Assembly: GCA_021404565.1 (NCBI GenBank)
Contig: JAAWWF010000030.1
Coordinates: 1 to 64,000 of the forward strand
Length of the DNA: 64,000 nucleotides
Direction of reading: 5' to 3'
Origin: Roseivirga sp.
GTDB lineage: Bacteria > Bacteroidota > Bacteroidia > Cytophagales > Cyclobacteriaceae
Made by a program: the position numbers and the translations under genes. Positions within the stretch are counted from its first letter, which is position 1. Each line of letters begins with the position of its first letter. Shown one piece after another: positions 17,015 through 25,821 of the stretch. The notes under the pieces were generated by a model. The model searched no databases. It had not been told where the DNA came from and saw only the letters and a list, made by a program, of their open reading frames with translations.

Positions 17015-17671
17015 CTAGTTATGCTCTCCTTTCTTTTCGCCTCCATGCTCACTACCTTCTTCTCCTCCGGAACCATGTTCTGAGTTGCCCACTTCAGCAT
17101 GAGTACTCCATCCTGTAAAACCGGTACTGGTAGCCTTCAGTTCTACCGCTCTTTTGGTGCCAGCACCCAGATTTATAGGCTTGGTAGGGCCCAGCTCCTT
17201 ACCATTTGAAAGGTGCACTTCAATTCTGACCCGATCGACAGTCTTTCGTGACACATTCTGCACTGTACCTACAAAAGCATTTTTGTCTTTATCATAAGCC
17301 AAAATAAGCCGTATGCCATTCTTGGTTTGATCGTACTTGTGTGTCAGTGCAAGTGAGGTACCATCTTCCTCACCTTCTCCTCCTTCGCCTACATCGCGGG
17401 CATGCTCACCACGTTCTTCCGAAGCACTTTCAGAACCATGCTCCTCTTGCTTTCTTTCCTTGTCATGCCCGGCCTTTTCATTGCCTTCTTTATGACTGGC
17501 CTTACCCTTGTCATGACCGGCAGATTCGTCACCCTCTTTGTGACCTTTCTCCTTTTGGTTGGCAACACTTACTGCATTGACACCTTCTTCATTATTTCCT
17601 TTTTCAGAATGCGATCCGCACCCTGCGATGGTGGCAATTAACACCATCATCAATAGATATCTTAGTTTCAT
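17015..17671 (-). CDS. His/Glu/Lys-rich lipoprotein
   Basis: A 218-residue lipoprotein (signal MKLRYLLMMVLIATIAGC). After the lipidated Cys there is a low-complexity, charged region with two copies of a 14-residue repeat (HKEGDESAGHDKGK and HKEGNEKAGHDKER). A beta-type domain then follows (residues 110-190: YDQTKNGIRLILAY, VGTVQNVSRKTVDRVRIEV) that looks like the FxLYD family. The tail is rich in HGSGG/EHGG. The His/Asp/Glu-rich segments suggest binding of divalent metals in the periplasm. It has its own terminator. Confidence 0.7.
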   Translation of the reverse strand: MKLRYLLMMVLIATIAGCGSHSEKGNNEEGVNAVSVANQKEKGHKEGDESAGHDKGKASHKEGNEKAGHDKERKQEEHGSESASEERGEHARDVGEGGEGEEDGTSLALTHKYDQTKNGIRLILAYDKDKNAFVGTVQNVSRKTVDRVRIEVHLSNGKELGPTKPINLGAGTKRAVELKATSTGFTGWSTHAEVGNSEHGSGGEEGSEHGGEKKGEHN

Positions 17672-17833
17672 TTTTTCAATCTTAATTTCTTAAATACTTG
17701 ATAAAAGGCACGGAGACAGAAAATCTTCATCTTCATGTGCCTGTGAGATTTCCGGCAAATAAATACCAAAAATCAGAGCCATTCTATAGAAAAAAAGGTT
17801 GTATAAGTACTTCTTCTGAATAGCTCGTCCGAA

Positions 17834-18253
17834 TTAAGAATTGAATAAGGGAGGCCCCCGTAAGGAAAAGGTAAGCTTACAGAGTGAGTTATAACGGGTA
17901 TATCCAGTAGCACTGGCCGGCTGATCAATCAGTAGGTCGTCCAGTGGGATTTCTATGTTTTGTGAAACGAAAAAAGAGCTATCCTCTGTTTCCGTTTTCT
18001 TAATTGAACCTGTCTTCGATTCGACAAGATAGTCCTGAGGAATGATGTCCTGGTGATGTTCTGTGGGTAGACCCTGAAAACCATGTTCAGCGTCATGCTC
18101 TTCATCTCCCCAATCATCATGCTCACCACTATCCTCTTCTCCATCCCAAACAATGGCCGGAACAACCTCCTCGTAGGGGATCGCCTCACGAAAGCCAAAC
18201 AAGCTAAATGTGAGTAAGAAAAATAAGGCCCAGAACTTTCTGTGACACACCAT
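17834..18253 (-). CDS. small exported His/Asp-rich protein
   Basis: I start at the ATG 18251-18253 (MVCHRKFWALFFLLTFSLFGF), which gives a signal-like N-terminus; the longer frame to 18301 is possible. The mature part has an acidic His-rich stretch (DSGEHDDWGDEEHDAEHG) and ends CKLTFSLRGPPLFNS. I recognise no family. Its composition resembles the lipoprotein 162 bases downstream on the same strand, suggesting the two are related in function, perhaps in metal binding. Confidence 0.5.
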   Translation of the reverse strand: MVCHRKFWALFFLLTFSLFGFREAIPYEEVVPAIVWDGEEDSGEHDDWGDEEHDAEHGFQGLPTEHHQDIIPQDYLVESKTGSIKKTETEDSSFFVSQNIEIPLDDLLIDQPASATGYTRYNSLCKLTFSLRGPPLFNS

Positions 18254-18438
18254 GACTATAAACTTAGGTGTTTTTAAATAGATATGAAAGCTTCGCTTCA
18301 ACAGGCATTCCCAAAGATTTCTATACAGCTATCACGAGTTTGATAATATTTGAGAACAAAAGGACCGGATCAGCTTATATACTTTGACATTTAGATTTTA
18401 ACTTACTCATCGATGATTTTACACCGCATTGAGTCAAT

Positions 18439-19275
18439 ATGAAAAAACTGCCTTCTCTCCTCTTATTGGTTTTATTTACAGCCTGTGCAAGCCAGGAACG
18501 GGAATCTCCGAAAAACCTGGGCAGGTTTAATGTTGAAAAAGACCTCCTGTTAGTTCAATTTGATTGTAAAACAGATGTAGATGATCTACACTCGGTAGCC
18601 GCCCTGGGCACACTTTTACACGACAACCGATTCTCCAGGGTAAGTTATCATGCTGTTGCAGGTACTTACGGTACTCAGAAAGGACTTTACGTGCCAGCCA
18701 ATGAACTTTTTCAGGCAACTTTTAGCAATCACTGGTCCGATGCACATACCAACTTCAACCAGGCCCTTGCCGAAGTAACCGGGTTAGTACTAAAAGTGCT
18801 TAAAGCGGGTGGCGATATCTGGATTTCTGAAGCAGGACAATCAGATTTTTCTGCTGCCCTGGTCGGTGGCATCCAGTTGAATTTGCCTGATCTGGCAACC
18901 AAAGAGCGTATCCATATTGTACAACACAGCGACTGGAATGAAAAGGTAACGGGTGAAGAGAACCTGGCTTTTGTAAAGGCAAACACCAATTACCACAAGA
19001 TTCCCGATGGTAATGCGGTTGGGAACGGCACCCCCGGCTACCGATCAGAAGAGATTGTAAACTGGCAGGATAAAATCACTCACCCTGGCCTGATTGAAAA
19101 CTGGAATATGGCCATCAAACTGGGAAATCAGTTTAACGGTGTTGATGACAGATATAATAATGAGGCTATCACAAAAGGTGGCCTCGACTTTTCTGACCAC
19201 TCCGAAGTCTCCTGGATTTTTGGCTTCGAAGGGTTGAAAGATCACGATGCTTTCTTTGACGAATTTGGGAAGTAA
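18439..19275 (+). CDS. lipoprotein with nucleoside-hydrolase-like active-site motif
   Basis: A 278-residue lipoprotein (MKKLPSLLLLVLFTAC). Near residue 40, LLVQFDCKTDVDDLHSVAAL resembles the DxDxxxDD calcium motif of inosine-uridine nucleoside hydrolases. GGDIWISEAGQSDFSAAL and HIVQHSDWNE would be later core strands of that fold. The match is incomplete, so it may be a divergent relative acting on a ribosidic or other substrate at the cell surface. It is a monocistronic gene, convergent with the ABC-permease gene. Confidence 0.6.
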   Translation: MKKLPSLLLLVLFTACASQERESPKNLGRFNVEKDLLLVQFDCKTDVDDLHSVAALGTLLHDNRFSRVSYHAVAGTYGTQKGLYVPANELFQATFSNHWSDAHTNFNQALAEVTGLVLKVLKAGGDIWISEAGQSDFSAALVGGIQLNLPDLATKERIHIVQHSDWNEKVTGEENLAFVKANTNYHKIPDGNAVGNGTPGYRSEEIVNWQDKITHPGLIENWNMAIKLGNQFNGVDDRYNNEAITKGGLDFSDHSEVSWIFGFEGLKDHDAFFDEFGK

Positions 19276-19298
19276 AACCATAAGAAACCAATTTCCCC

Positions 19299-21908
19299 TC
19301 AATCATCCCTTAGCCCATAAACTGGGTTAGCGTTAGCCGGAGTAAGCACCACTTTGGCAATAATGATCAAAGAGAGCAGGACCACAAAAGCTCCACTTAA
19401 AAGACTTACGGGTACGGAAGCCGCTGCATGATACTTATATATCAGGCCCAGCACCTGATCGGAAACCAAATAGCCCAGGGCAGACCCCAGTATCAAAGCC
19501 GTGAGCAGTATAAATGTAAACGACCTATTAACCGTAAGCAAAAGCTCTTTGAATGAAGCGCCAAGTACTTTACGTATACTGATTTCCTTAATCCGTCTGG
19601 CCACATTGATCTGTGCTAGAGAAAAGATGCCCACTATGCTCAAAAATGCGCTTAAGACAGCCATGGCCAGGAAAATTTTCTGAAGATTTTTTGAATCTCT
19701 ACCAAGCGGGCCAAAGGCAAAATCTTTCTGATGTACCCCCGCATAAGGTTCATCAACATGTTTACTCCAGATGGACTTAAGTTGATCCTCCACTTCATTG
19801 AGATTTCTGCCACTCACTTTGACAATCAAATGCTCGTTTTCCTTGTTGTCTGAAAGTGCAATTACCGTAGGCAATAGCTGCGCAGCTTTTACTACGTCAT
19901 CAATAATATCGATCGTTACTCCAATGATCGTCTTTCGTTCACCATTGATCTTTACTACCTGATTTACCACATCACGGCCTTCAAAAAACTCATCTACCAA
20001 AGACTGACTTACGAGAATTTTGTCTCTGTCGGATCCGGCATTCTCTATAAAGCCTCTTCCTGAGTTTATTTTAACCTCCATCACATCCAGGTAGCTGTCG
20101 CCCACGCCATGAAATCGCACCAGGTGAGATGCAGTGTCTGAAACAAGCTGAAACTGCACTTTCGTGCTGTACCTTCCAAAATCGCCAATATGATTGGCCG
20201 CCTCCGCTGTAACCACACCAGGAATTCGATCAATTTCCTGTCTGAGTTCTTCTACATATCGGTTGTCTACGGGTAGGTTGATCACTCCTTCTGTCGTATA
20301 ACCCAGGTCCAATTCATCCAGGAAGTTTGAGTTCTGCCAAAAGGTAATTCCGGTAATCAGCACGATGATTGTAAAGCTGTATTGAGCTACGGTAAGGAAC
20401 TTGTTGAGCCAGTTGATTCCTTTGAGTTTAACCGATTTGCGCATGATCGCCACTGGCTGAAACTTCCAGGCGTACAAGGCGGGTAATAAACCAGCTACCA
20501 GGGTTGTGAATAAAAGGAAACCGATAACGAAGATGATGACTCCGGTCAAATCGACATCCTGAAGCATAAACTGTGCACCAAAAAGGCCCATAATGGTCTT
20601 TGATGTTAAGTTAGCCGTTGATATGGCAATGACAAATGCGAATGAACTGACAATGCCCATCTCCATTAAAAACTGAACCAGAATCTGCCGACTGCCTGAA
20701 CCAAGTGTTTTGCGAACGCCTATTTCCTTTAGCCTTCTTGCAATCAGGGCAATGGAAGTATTTGCCAGGTTAAAACATGCTGTAAGGAATACGATAACTG
20801 CCAAAGTTGTGAAGATGATCAAGGCCTCTGGTCGCAGGCGCCTGTTGACATAGCTCGCCCCATCTATAATATCAGATGGGAAAGGAGCGGCAAAGGAAAT
20901 CAGCTCAAATCTTTTAATCTTGACCAGCTTGTTGCTTTCATTCTGAAGAGCAATTGTCTGATCAATATCAGCCGCAATGCGTTCTTTTTGGCCAGCAGTT
21001 AATTTCAGATAATGCCCTGTAAACAGTTGGGCCGACCAGTCATTGACATCCAGACCCAGGGTACGGTTGTAGTCTTCCCGGCTCATTAACATTTCGAAGT
21101 TGAAGGTTGAATTCAGCGGAATCTTGTCAAACACACCACCGACCGTCACCTCTAACTTACTACTGTCAGACAGATAAAGTGTAAGCTCCTCTCCCAATGC
21201 CATCTCATTCCCAAAATACCTGGTAGTTGTTGCTTGGGTCAGATAAACCATGGGGAGCACCCCAAAGTTGTCAAATGACCCGTATACAAGCGGGATGTCA
21301 AACATCTCGGGAAAATCTGCAGAAGCAATCCCTACTGTTTCTGAAAAGAAATCTGTCCTGTTTTTAATTTTAAGCCTTTGAATAGAATAACTACTTACCT
21401 GGTCAATGCCACTGATGTCATTGCGCAACTTATAGTCAAGGGCAACCGGGGAAAACTCGTTGCGTCTTTCCTCTCCGTTCTGTTCGGTGATGGCATGTAC
21501 TCTGTAAAGGTCTTGCGTGTCTTTGTAAAAGGAATCAAACTCAATGTTATAAGCGTGAAGTATGTAAACGAAAACGCACATACTCAATGCCAGACCCAGA
21601 CCCATCACATTAATGGTCACAGGGCCTTTATTTTTCCAGGAATGCCTTAAGGCGAGTTTAAAGTAAGATTTAAAAAGAGAGGTCATCATTAGATTTTTTT
21701 GAGTTCTTGATCTGGAGTATGATTTGAAGCAGCGGAGCACGTTCCACCAGAAAAAGGCATTAGCCTTCCATATCGGGTCTCCGTTTTTGAGCCTCAGGGA
21801 ATAGAATTCTTCGAGGTCACCTTCCAATTCTTCCTGTCTGTCTGCACGGCAATACCAGCGAAAAAATCTGAGGGCCAATGATGGCGGTTGTCGCTTTATC
21901 TCCTCCAT
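19299..21908 (-). CDS. ABC transporter permease, MacB/FtsX type, with N-terminal prefix domain
   Basis: An 869-residue protein. Residues 1-65 are a permease prefix domain (RFFRWYCRADRQEELEGDLE). Next comes a membrane helix and a MacB-type periplasmic domain, then an FtsX block of three helices near 370-480, a second periplasmic domain, and a final FtsX block (LSIVGIFSLAQINVARRIKEI). FtsX repeats carry the typical RLKEIGVRKTLG and RIKEISIRKVLG sequences. Such permeases pump lipids, peptides or drugs together with an ATPase not encoded here. The gene starts 1 base after the stop of a PadR regulator, so the two are translationally linked. Confidence 0.85.
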   Translation of the reverse strand: MEEIKRQPPSLALRFFRWYCRADRQEELEGDLEEFYSLRLKNGDPIWKANAFFWWNVLRCFKSYSRSRTQKNLMMTSLFKSYFKLALRHSWKNKGPVTINVMGLGLALSMCVFVYILHAYNIEFDSFYKDTQDLYRVHAITEQNGEERRNEFSPVALDYKLRNDISGIDQVSSYSIQRLKIKNRTDFFSETVGIASADFPEMFDIPLVYGSFDNFGVLPMVYLTQATTTRYFGNEMALGEELTLYLSDSSKLEVTVGGVFDKIPLNSTFNFEMLMSREDYNRTLGLDVNDWSAQLFTGHYLKLTAGQKERIAADIDQTIALQNESNKLVKIKRFELISFAAPFPSDIIDGASYVNRRLRPEALIIFTTLAVIVFLTACFNLANTSIALIARRLKEIGVRKTLGSGSRQILVQFLMEMGIVSSFAFVIAISTANLTSKTIMGLFGAQFMLQDVDLTGVIIFVIGFLLFTTLVAGLLPALYAWKFQPVAIMRKSVKLKGINWLNKFLTVAQYSFTIIVLITGITFWQNSNFLDELDLGYTTEGVINLPVDNRYVEELRQEIDRIPGVVTAEAANHIGDFGRYSTKVQFQLVSDTASHLVRFHGVGDSYLDVMEVKINSGRGFIENAGSDRDKILVSQSLVDEFFEGRDVVNQVVKINGERKTIIGVTIDIIDDVVKAAQLLPTVIALSDNKENEHLIVKVSGRNLNEVEDQLKSIWSKHVDEPYAGVHQKDFAFGPLGRDSKNLQKIFLAMAVLSAFLSIVGIFSLAQINVARRIKEISIRKVLGASFKELLLTVNRSFTFILLTALILGSALGYLVSDQVLGLIYKYHAAASVPVSLLSGAFVVLLSLIIIAKVVLTPANANPVYGLRDD

Positions 21909-21909
21909 T

Positions 21910-22248
21910 TTATCCCTTCTTCCAGTTAAGTGCTTGTGCCGGTATCTGATAGCGCAGTTGTTCGCGGAGAGTAGTCAGTTCATCCAGTGCCTTGCTGGCA
22001 TAGGGTGTCAGGTAAAAAAGTCGCTTGCGCTTGCCTCCCCTTTCTCCGGTAGATTCGCTCAGTCGTGATTCTAAAAACCCCTTTTCCTCCAGGCGATAAA
22101 GCACCGTATGGATGGCACTGATATTGATCTTTTTCCCGGTTTGCTTCTGGTACTCTTCCACGATTTTGACAGAGTAGGCCTGGTGGTATAATACCCCCAC
22201 CAGCAAAAGCACTAATTCTTCGAAATTTCCGAGCTTAATATCTCTCAT
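21910..22248 (-). CDS. PadR-family transcriptional regulator
   Basis: A PadR winged helix of 112 residues: IKLGNFEELVLLLVGVLY, then IVEEYQKQTGKKINISAIHTVLYRLEEKGFLES, and a basic wing (GERGGKRKRLFYLT). I prefer the ATG at 22246-22248; a GTG at 22257 lies inside the operator repeat. It precedes the ABC permease, an arrangement common in Bacteroidota where PadR controls the pump. Two copies of a 22-bp direct repeat directly upstream are the probable binding sites. Confidence 0.88.
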   Translation of the reverse strand: MRDIKLGNFEELVLLLVGVLYHQAYSVKIVEEYQKQTGKKINISAIHTVLYRLEEKGFLESRLSESTGERGGKRKRLFYLTPYASKALDELTTLREQLRYQIPAQALNWKKG

Positions 22249-22250
22249 AA

Positions 22251-22314
22251 GTTTCACTATTGTAAGTATTATACTTCATTCGGTTTTATAATGTTTCACT
22301 ATTGTAAGTATTAT
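22251..22314. repeat. two 22-bp direct repeats, candidate PadR operators
   Basis: Identical 22-bp copies at 22251-22272 and 22293-22314, 42 bases apart centre to centre (four helical turns). On the minus strand each contains ATACT-N6-AGTGA, an imperfect dyad of the ATACT/AGTAT type bound by many PadR proteins. The near copy touches the padR start, so binding would block both transcription and translation start. Confidence 0.6.
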
Positions 22315-22447
22315 CTTTAAAAAGGTCTCAGAGGACTATACTGAGGGATCTTATTAAAATAGAGGAGTAAGGAGAAGAGATCATTCTTGAGAGATGATCG
22401 GATTTAGAGGAGCCGCAATCCCCGCAAGTTTAGCCACAAGCCACATA

Positions 22448-23257
22448 CTAAAACCCAATCATCTTCTTTCCTATCTCTATCAAAAAGGCCTCTGCAGCTT
22501 TGGTAAAGAGAGACTTTAAAAAAGGGATGCTCTTGACACGAGCCTTTGCCCAAAAGTTAGAGAGCTTTCTCAGCGTCTCATTTTTAGAGAGCTCAGCCTG
22601 TGTTTTTCTTAACTCTTGAGCAGCTTCAATTACCTCAGAATAGTCTTTACCTGTCCTCTCTTGCTCTTTTTCTGAGGTAACTATTGCATCCTCCAGATAA
22701 GCATCAATGGCCAATTGGGTTTTAAGTGGAAAAGGTTCAAGGTCAGCATCTTTGTCAACAAACTTAAGTTCATAAAAGAACTCGTTAGTATATGTTTCCT
22801 CCTTGGTTTCATAGTATGCCGGTAATTCGAATTCGTAATGAATTAAGGCTGACTTAATCCAAATATCAACACTTCTACCTAACTCCATGTCATTGGGTTC
22901 GAAGTTTTGTTCATTGGATCTAAACGAACAGACGGGCAATAAAAAATATCTCTTCTTATGACCTTCAGGTACTCCTTCATTGAGTTCTGCCTTAAAGTAA
23001 TTTCCAACAGGGTTGGAATCAATCTCAGTAGAATATTGAATTTTATTAGGCTCACCTTTTAAACCCTTAATGTTAATGTTCAAGAAAATTTTCCCATCAG
23101 TATTTAACATTTTGGCATTAAATAGACCAGGCTTCTTTGTAATAAGAAAATTGTCGATATGAGCGTCAAATTCTTTCTCTAATCGAGAAAACAAATCGTC
23201 CATTCTTCGAATTTTCATCAATTCCTGATATGTATAATCATACTTAGACTCTGCCAT
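22448..23257 (-). CDS. hypothetical protein, accessory patch
   Basis: A 269-residue protein without signal peptide. An alpha-beta N-terminal half (FSRLEKEFDAHIDNFLI, KIFLNINIKGLKGE) leads to an acidic middle, a predicted coiled coil (EKEQERTGKDYSEVIEAAQELRK) and an amphipathic C-terminal helix (FTKAAEAFLIEIGKKMIGF) that might touch membranes. I do not recognise it. Its 23396 neighbour is divergent. Codon use and AT content are higher than in the core genes around it, which fits an acquired gene. Confidence 0.65.
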   Translation of the reverse strand: MAESKYDYTYQELMKIRRMDDLFSRLEKEFDAHIDNFLITKKPGLFNAKMLNTDGKIFLNINIKGLKGEPNKIQYSTEIDSNPVGNYFKAELNEGVPEGHKKRYFLLPVCSFRSNEQNFEPNDMELGRSVDIWIKSALIHYEFELPAYYETKEETYTNEFFYELKFVDKDADLEPFPLKTQLAIDAYLEDAIVTSEKEQERTGKDYSEVIEAAQELRKTQAELSKNETLRKLSNFWAKARVKSIPFLKSLFTKAAEAFLIEIGKKMIGF

Positions 23258-23395
23258 AAAAACCTCTCTTTAAACCAACCATCCAAACCACACAATATAA
23301 GCCGCAATCACCCACAGACTAAGCCAGTAGAACCTGCGGAAGATATGTTTGTGGGTGGGCTACATGACTCAATATAGTTACTTAATTTTATCTCA

Positions 23396-24298
23396 ATGAA
23401 AGAGAACCTCGAAAGTATCATTAGAGAATTAGAATCAAGAATTGAAAAAGACACAAAACAACTTGAAGCTGATGAGCGAGTGTCTGAGAGGCAGGCTGAG
23501 GATGACAAAAAAGAGATAAGGAAAATACAAGGATGGGTCAAAGTACTGATTGTAATAGGAGTTCTAGTAATGCTGCACGGGGTAGTTAGTCTGTTCCTGC
23601 CTGAAGAACACCTATTAAGCCTAAATGAGATGGGAGATTACTTTGGCGGCACCGTGGCCTCCTTCTGGGCATTGGCGGGCGTGCTCTACATCTATATGTC
23701 CTTTCTTGGGCAAAAAACAGAGCTAGGCTACACAAGGCTTGAACAACAGCGAAGCCGTCTTCAACTTCTCTACAACCAGAAAGAAATGGCTACTCAGAAA
23801 TATTTGATAGACGAACAGGTAAAAGGAATAAAGATTGAAGGTGCAAGGAATGAGGTCAACTTTCACCTTGAGGGGATTATGGAAGAGATAGATCGGCTTA
23901 CGTTTACACGTGACTGGGAAGGAATCAATGGGTTAAAAATGAGTTTAAAAAAACTGATAGAAGTTTACATCCATAAGGGAAAAACAATCGAAGATTTTTT
24001 TACAGCATATAGTCTACATCTTATTTGCATTGACAAAACTATCAAGCTCATCAGAATGATTAAGGAAAACCACTTGCCTTATGATAACCTTCTAGGTCTG
24101 GTAAAAAACAAACTTCCTCTAGAAGTATGGGTCTATGTTTTCTATCTGATTTGGCTAGGCCCTCATAAGGATTTAACAAAGTTTGCAAAGGAGACGAAAC
24201 TGTTTGATCACATGAGGGGCAACCATTATCTTGAACAAAGAGATGTAGAACGGTTTCTGAAGGATGAAGTTTCATTTATAACTGCGGACATAAGTTAA
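23396..24298 (+). CDS. membrane protein resembling putative phage abortive infection (PutAbiC) family
   Basis: A 300-residue protein. It has an N-terminal coiled coil (residues 1-45), a membrane helix (WVKVLIVIGVLVMLHGVVS), then MGDYFGGTVASFWALAGVLYIYMSF, a second helix closely recalling the GDFFGG-type hairpin of the putative phage abortive infection family. Directly after it comes a coiled coil (QKTELGYTRLEQQRSRLQ) and a helical cytoplasmic domain. That two-helix plus coiled-coil layout is the basis of the call; the C-terminal domain is not recognised. Its 3' end overlaps the neighbouring gene by 4 bases. A membrane-acting effector role is inference only. Confidence 0.55.
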   Translation: MKENLESIIRELESRIEKDTKQLEADERVSERQAEDDKKEIRKIQGWVKVLIVIGVLVMLHGVVSLFLPEEHLLSLNEMGDYFGGTVASFWALAGVLYIYMSFLGQKTELGYTRLEQQRSRLQLLYNQKEMATQKYLIDEQVKGIKIEGARNEVNFHLEGIMEEIDRLTFTRDWEGINGLKMSLKKLIEVYIHKGKTIEDFFTAYSLHLICIDKTIKLIRMIKENHLPYDNLLGLVKNKLPLEVWVYVFYLIWLGPHKDLTKFAKETKLFDHMRGNHYLEQRDVERFLKDEVSFITADIS

Positions 24299-25425
24299 AT
24301 CTGCGTAAGCAAATTGATAAGCTCAGTACTACCTTGGGTGTATACGGCCTTCTCAGCTATTTTATAGGCATGGGTTTGTATGGCCTCCCAGAGCGTGGGT
24401 TTCTCTGCTTTAAACGCTTCCAGCTCCTCCTTAAGATCTTCTTTACTGGAGCTTTTTAGCTTTTCTTCCAGAATGGTGAAGACTGGCTGCATATCATCAC
24501 TCTCCACCGCCTTTTCAGTGATATCTGCCAGGCGTTCAGAAATGTTAATATAGGCGCTTGTAAGTTTTAGAATATGCTCATTCAGACCATCAATAGTTCT
24601 CTCATGGCTGCCGATGACCTAGTCTTTCATAGTTAGCAGCTTATTGGTATACTCAAGCTCAGTACTGATATTCTGAAGCCGAAATTCAAGCGCCATCTGG
24701 TCCAACTTATCGGGTAGATATTCTTCCACCGGCTTTTGCCCGGTTACTACCAAGCCATATTCTTCCAGGGCTTTTTCATAAAGTTCCGTGTAACCATCTG
24801 GGGTTACAATCTCCATCGTTACCCTATTGCCTTTTTGCCCAATACGGACTGTAACCTCATTATCTGGAAATTTCTGGTTAAGCGTTTCCTGAAAATAATT
24901 AAGTATTTGAATACCTGCTTGTTTGTGTTCTGGAGAGAATTCTAGTGAGTTCTTAAATTGGTTGTTTTGATTTATAACCGATAGGACGGAGAATTTCTCC
25001 ATCCTATTATAAACCTCTTTAAGAGCATCATAAGTTGAAGGGTAAGGCGTTGATACTTCATTGAACACACCAGGAAACACTTGAAACAAAAATGGATTAA
25101 TCTCATTTTTTGAATGATGATCGGAATCCAATGCTCGATCAAGAACAAAAACCATTCTATAAGGCTCTAAACTGTATTCTTCCATCATTCTAAACCTCCG
25201 ATAAAGGTCAGTTGCTGCAGTTGCCTCATCCGTAAACAGAATAAGGCAATTCGCTTGATAAACGGAATATTGTTTTAGCTCTTCAAAAGTCCTTAATCTG
25301 TCTAGGCTCAATCCTGCATCATCAGCAGCGTGCTTAGTTACATTATAGTCGCCATTACCAACGTTGTCACCTTTGAACCAGATGTAATCAGCTTTGTATC
25401 TTGTTGCTCCTCCCGGTGCCATCAC
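24295..25425 (-). pseudogene. orphan protein interrupted by in-frame TAG (relative of the 25822 protein)
   Basis: The reading frame from 25425 runs through a stop at 24619-24621 (TAG) and remains open to 24295 in the same frame. Before the stop: a novel N-terminal domain (about 1-150, RYKADYIWFKGDN, NCLILFTDEA, YRMVFVLDRALD) and a C-terminal domain with PDNEVTVRIGQKGNRVTMEI. The latter is shared with the protein at 25822-26571. At the stop the two align as LLTMKD-stop-VI here and LLTMKD-Q-VI there, so the stop looks like a CAG-to-TAG change. The piece beyond (VIGSHERTIDGLNEHILKL onward) continues the helical tail. A GTG at 24507 could restart the tail alone (70 residues). Confidence 0.7.
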
Positions 25426-25456
25426 TTCGTAGACTTTATCAATTCCTGCACATCCA
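25421..25456. repeat. 36-bp direct repeat, copy 1 (XRE-like 3' relic)
   Basis: 34 of 36 bases match 26600-26635 in the same orientation. On the minus strand the segment reads LDVQELIKSTK then TGA, the end of an XRE-type HTH protein. Its TGA overlaps the ATG of the interrupted gene (TGATG), as if an XRE regulator once preceded it. An in-frame stop lies 12 codons upstream, so only a tail remains. Confidence 0.65.
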
Positions 25457-25524
25457 AACCTTAATCATTAACAGTTCCTTAACTATCATAATATTGTCTA
25501 TATTCAATTGACAAAATAAAAAAA

Positions 25525-25818
25525 TTGAACATCATTCTATTACTTTTTCAAGGAGATGATACCAAAGTAGTCTCAGATATTACTAATTGGCTCACTACTG
25601 GTAGACTAGTGTTGTTGTTTGGTTCAATAATAGTGGGACTTGTCTCGACCTATTTTGTAGGCCGAAATCGGTTAAATGCCCGGCACATGAAAGAATTGAA
25701 TGGGTTGAGAGCAGAGTTACATCGCTTGGACAAAGAAGTTACAGAATTGAGAGAGAAGGGCAACGCTGCAGATGAGATGAAAGATTTACTTAAGGATATC
25801 GTAAAAAGTAAAACCTAA
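25525..25818 (+). CDS. small membrane / coiled-coil protein
   Basis: A 97-residue protein with one membrane helix (LVLLFGSIIVGLVSTYFVG) followed by a coiled coil (HMKELNGLRAELHRLDKEVTELREK). The start is TTG. It ends 3 bases before the ATG of the next gene, so the two are clearly co-translated. The layout suggests a membrane anchor or partner for the downstream protein. No family recognised. Confidence 0.6.
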   Translation: MNIILLLFQGDDTKVVSDITNWLTTGRLVLLFGSIIVGLVSTYFVGRNRLNARHMKELNGLRAELHRLDKEVTELREKGNAADEMKDLLKDIVKSKT

Positions 25819-25821
25819 GTA

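Noticed and set aside
23270-23359. Minus-strand 29-codon frame encoding a convincing membrane helix (FYWLSLWVIAAYIVWFGWLV) just upstream of the 22448 gene
   Set aside because: A stop directly precedes it and there is no start codon; it may be the tail of a lost membrane gene, but this cannot be supported.
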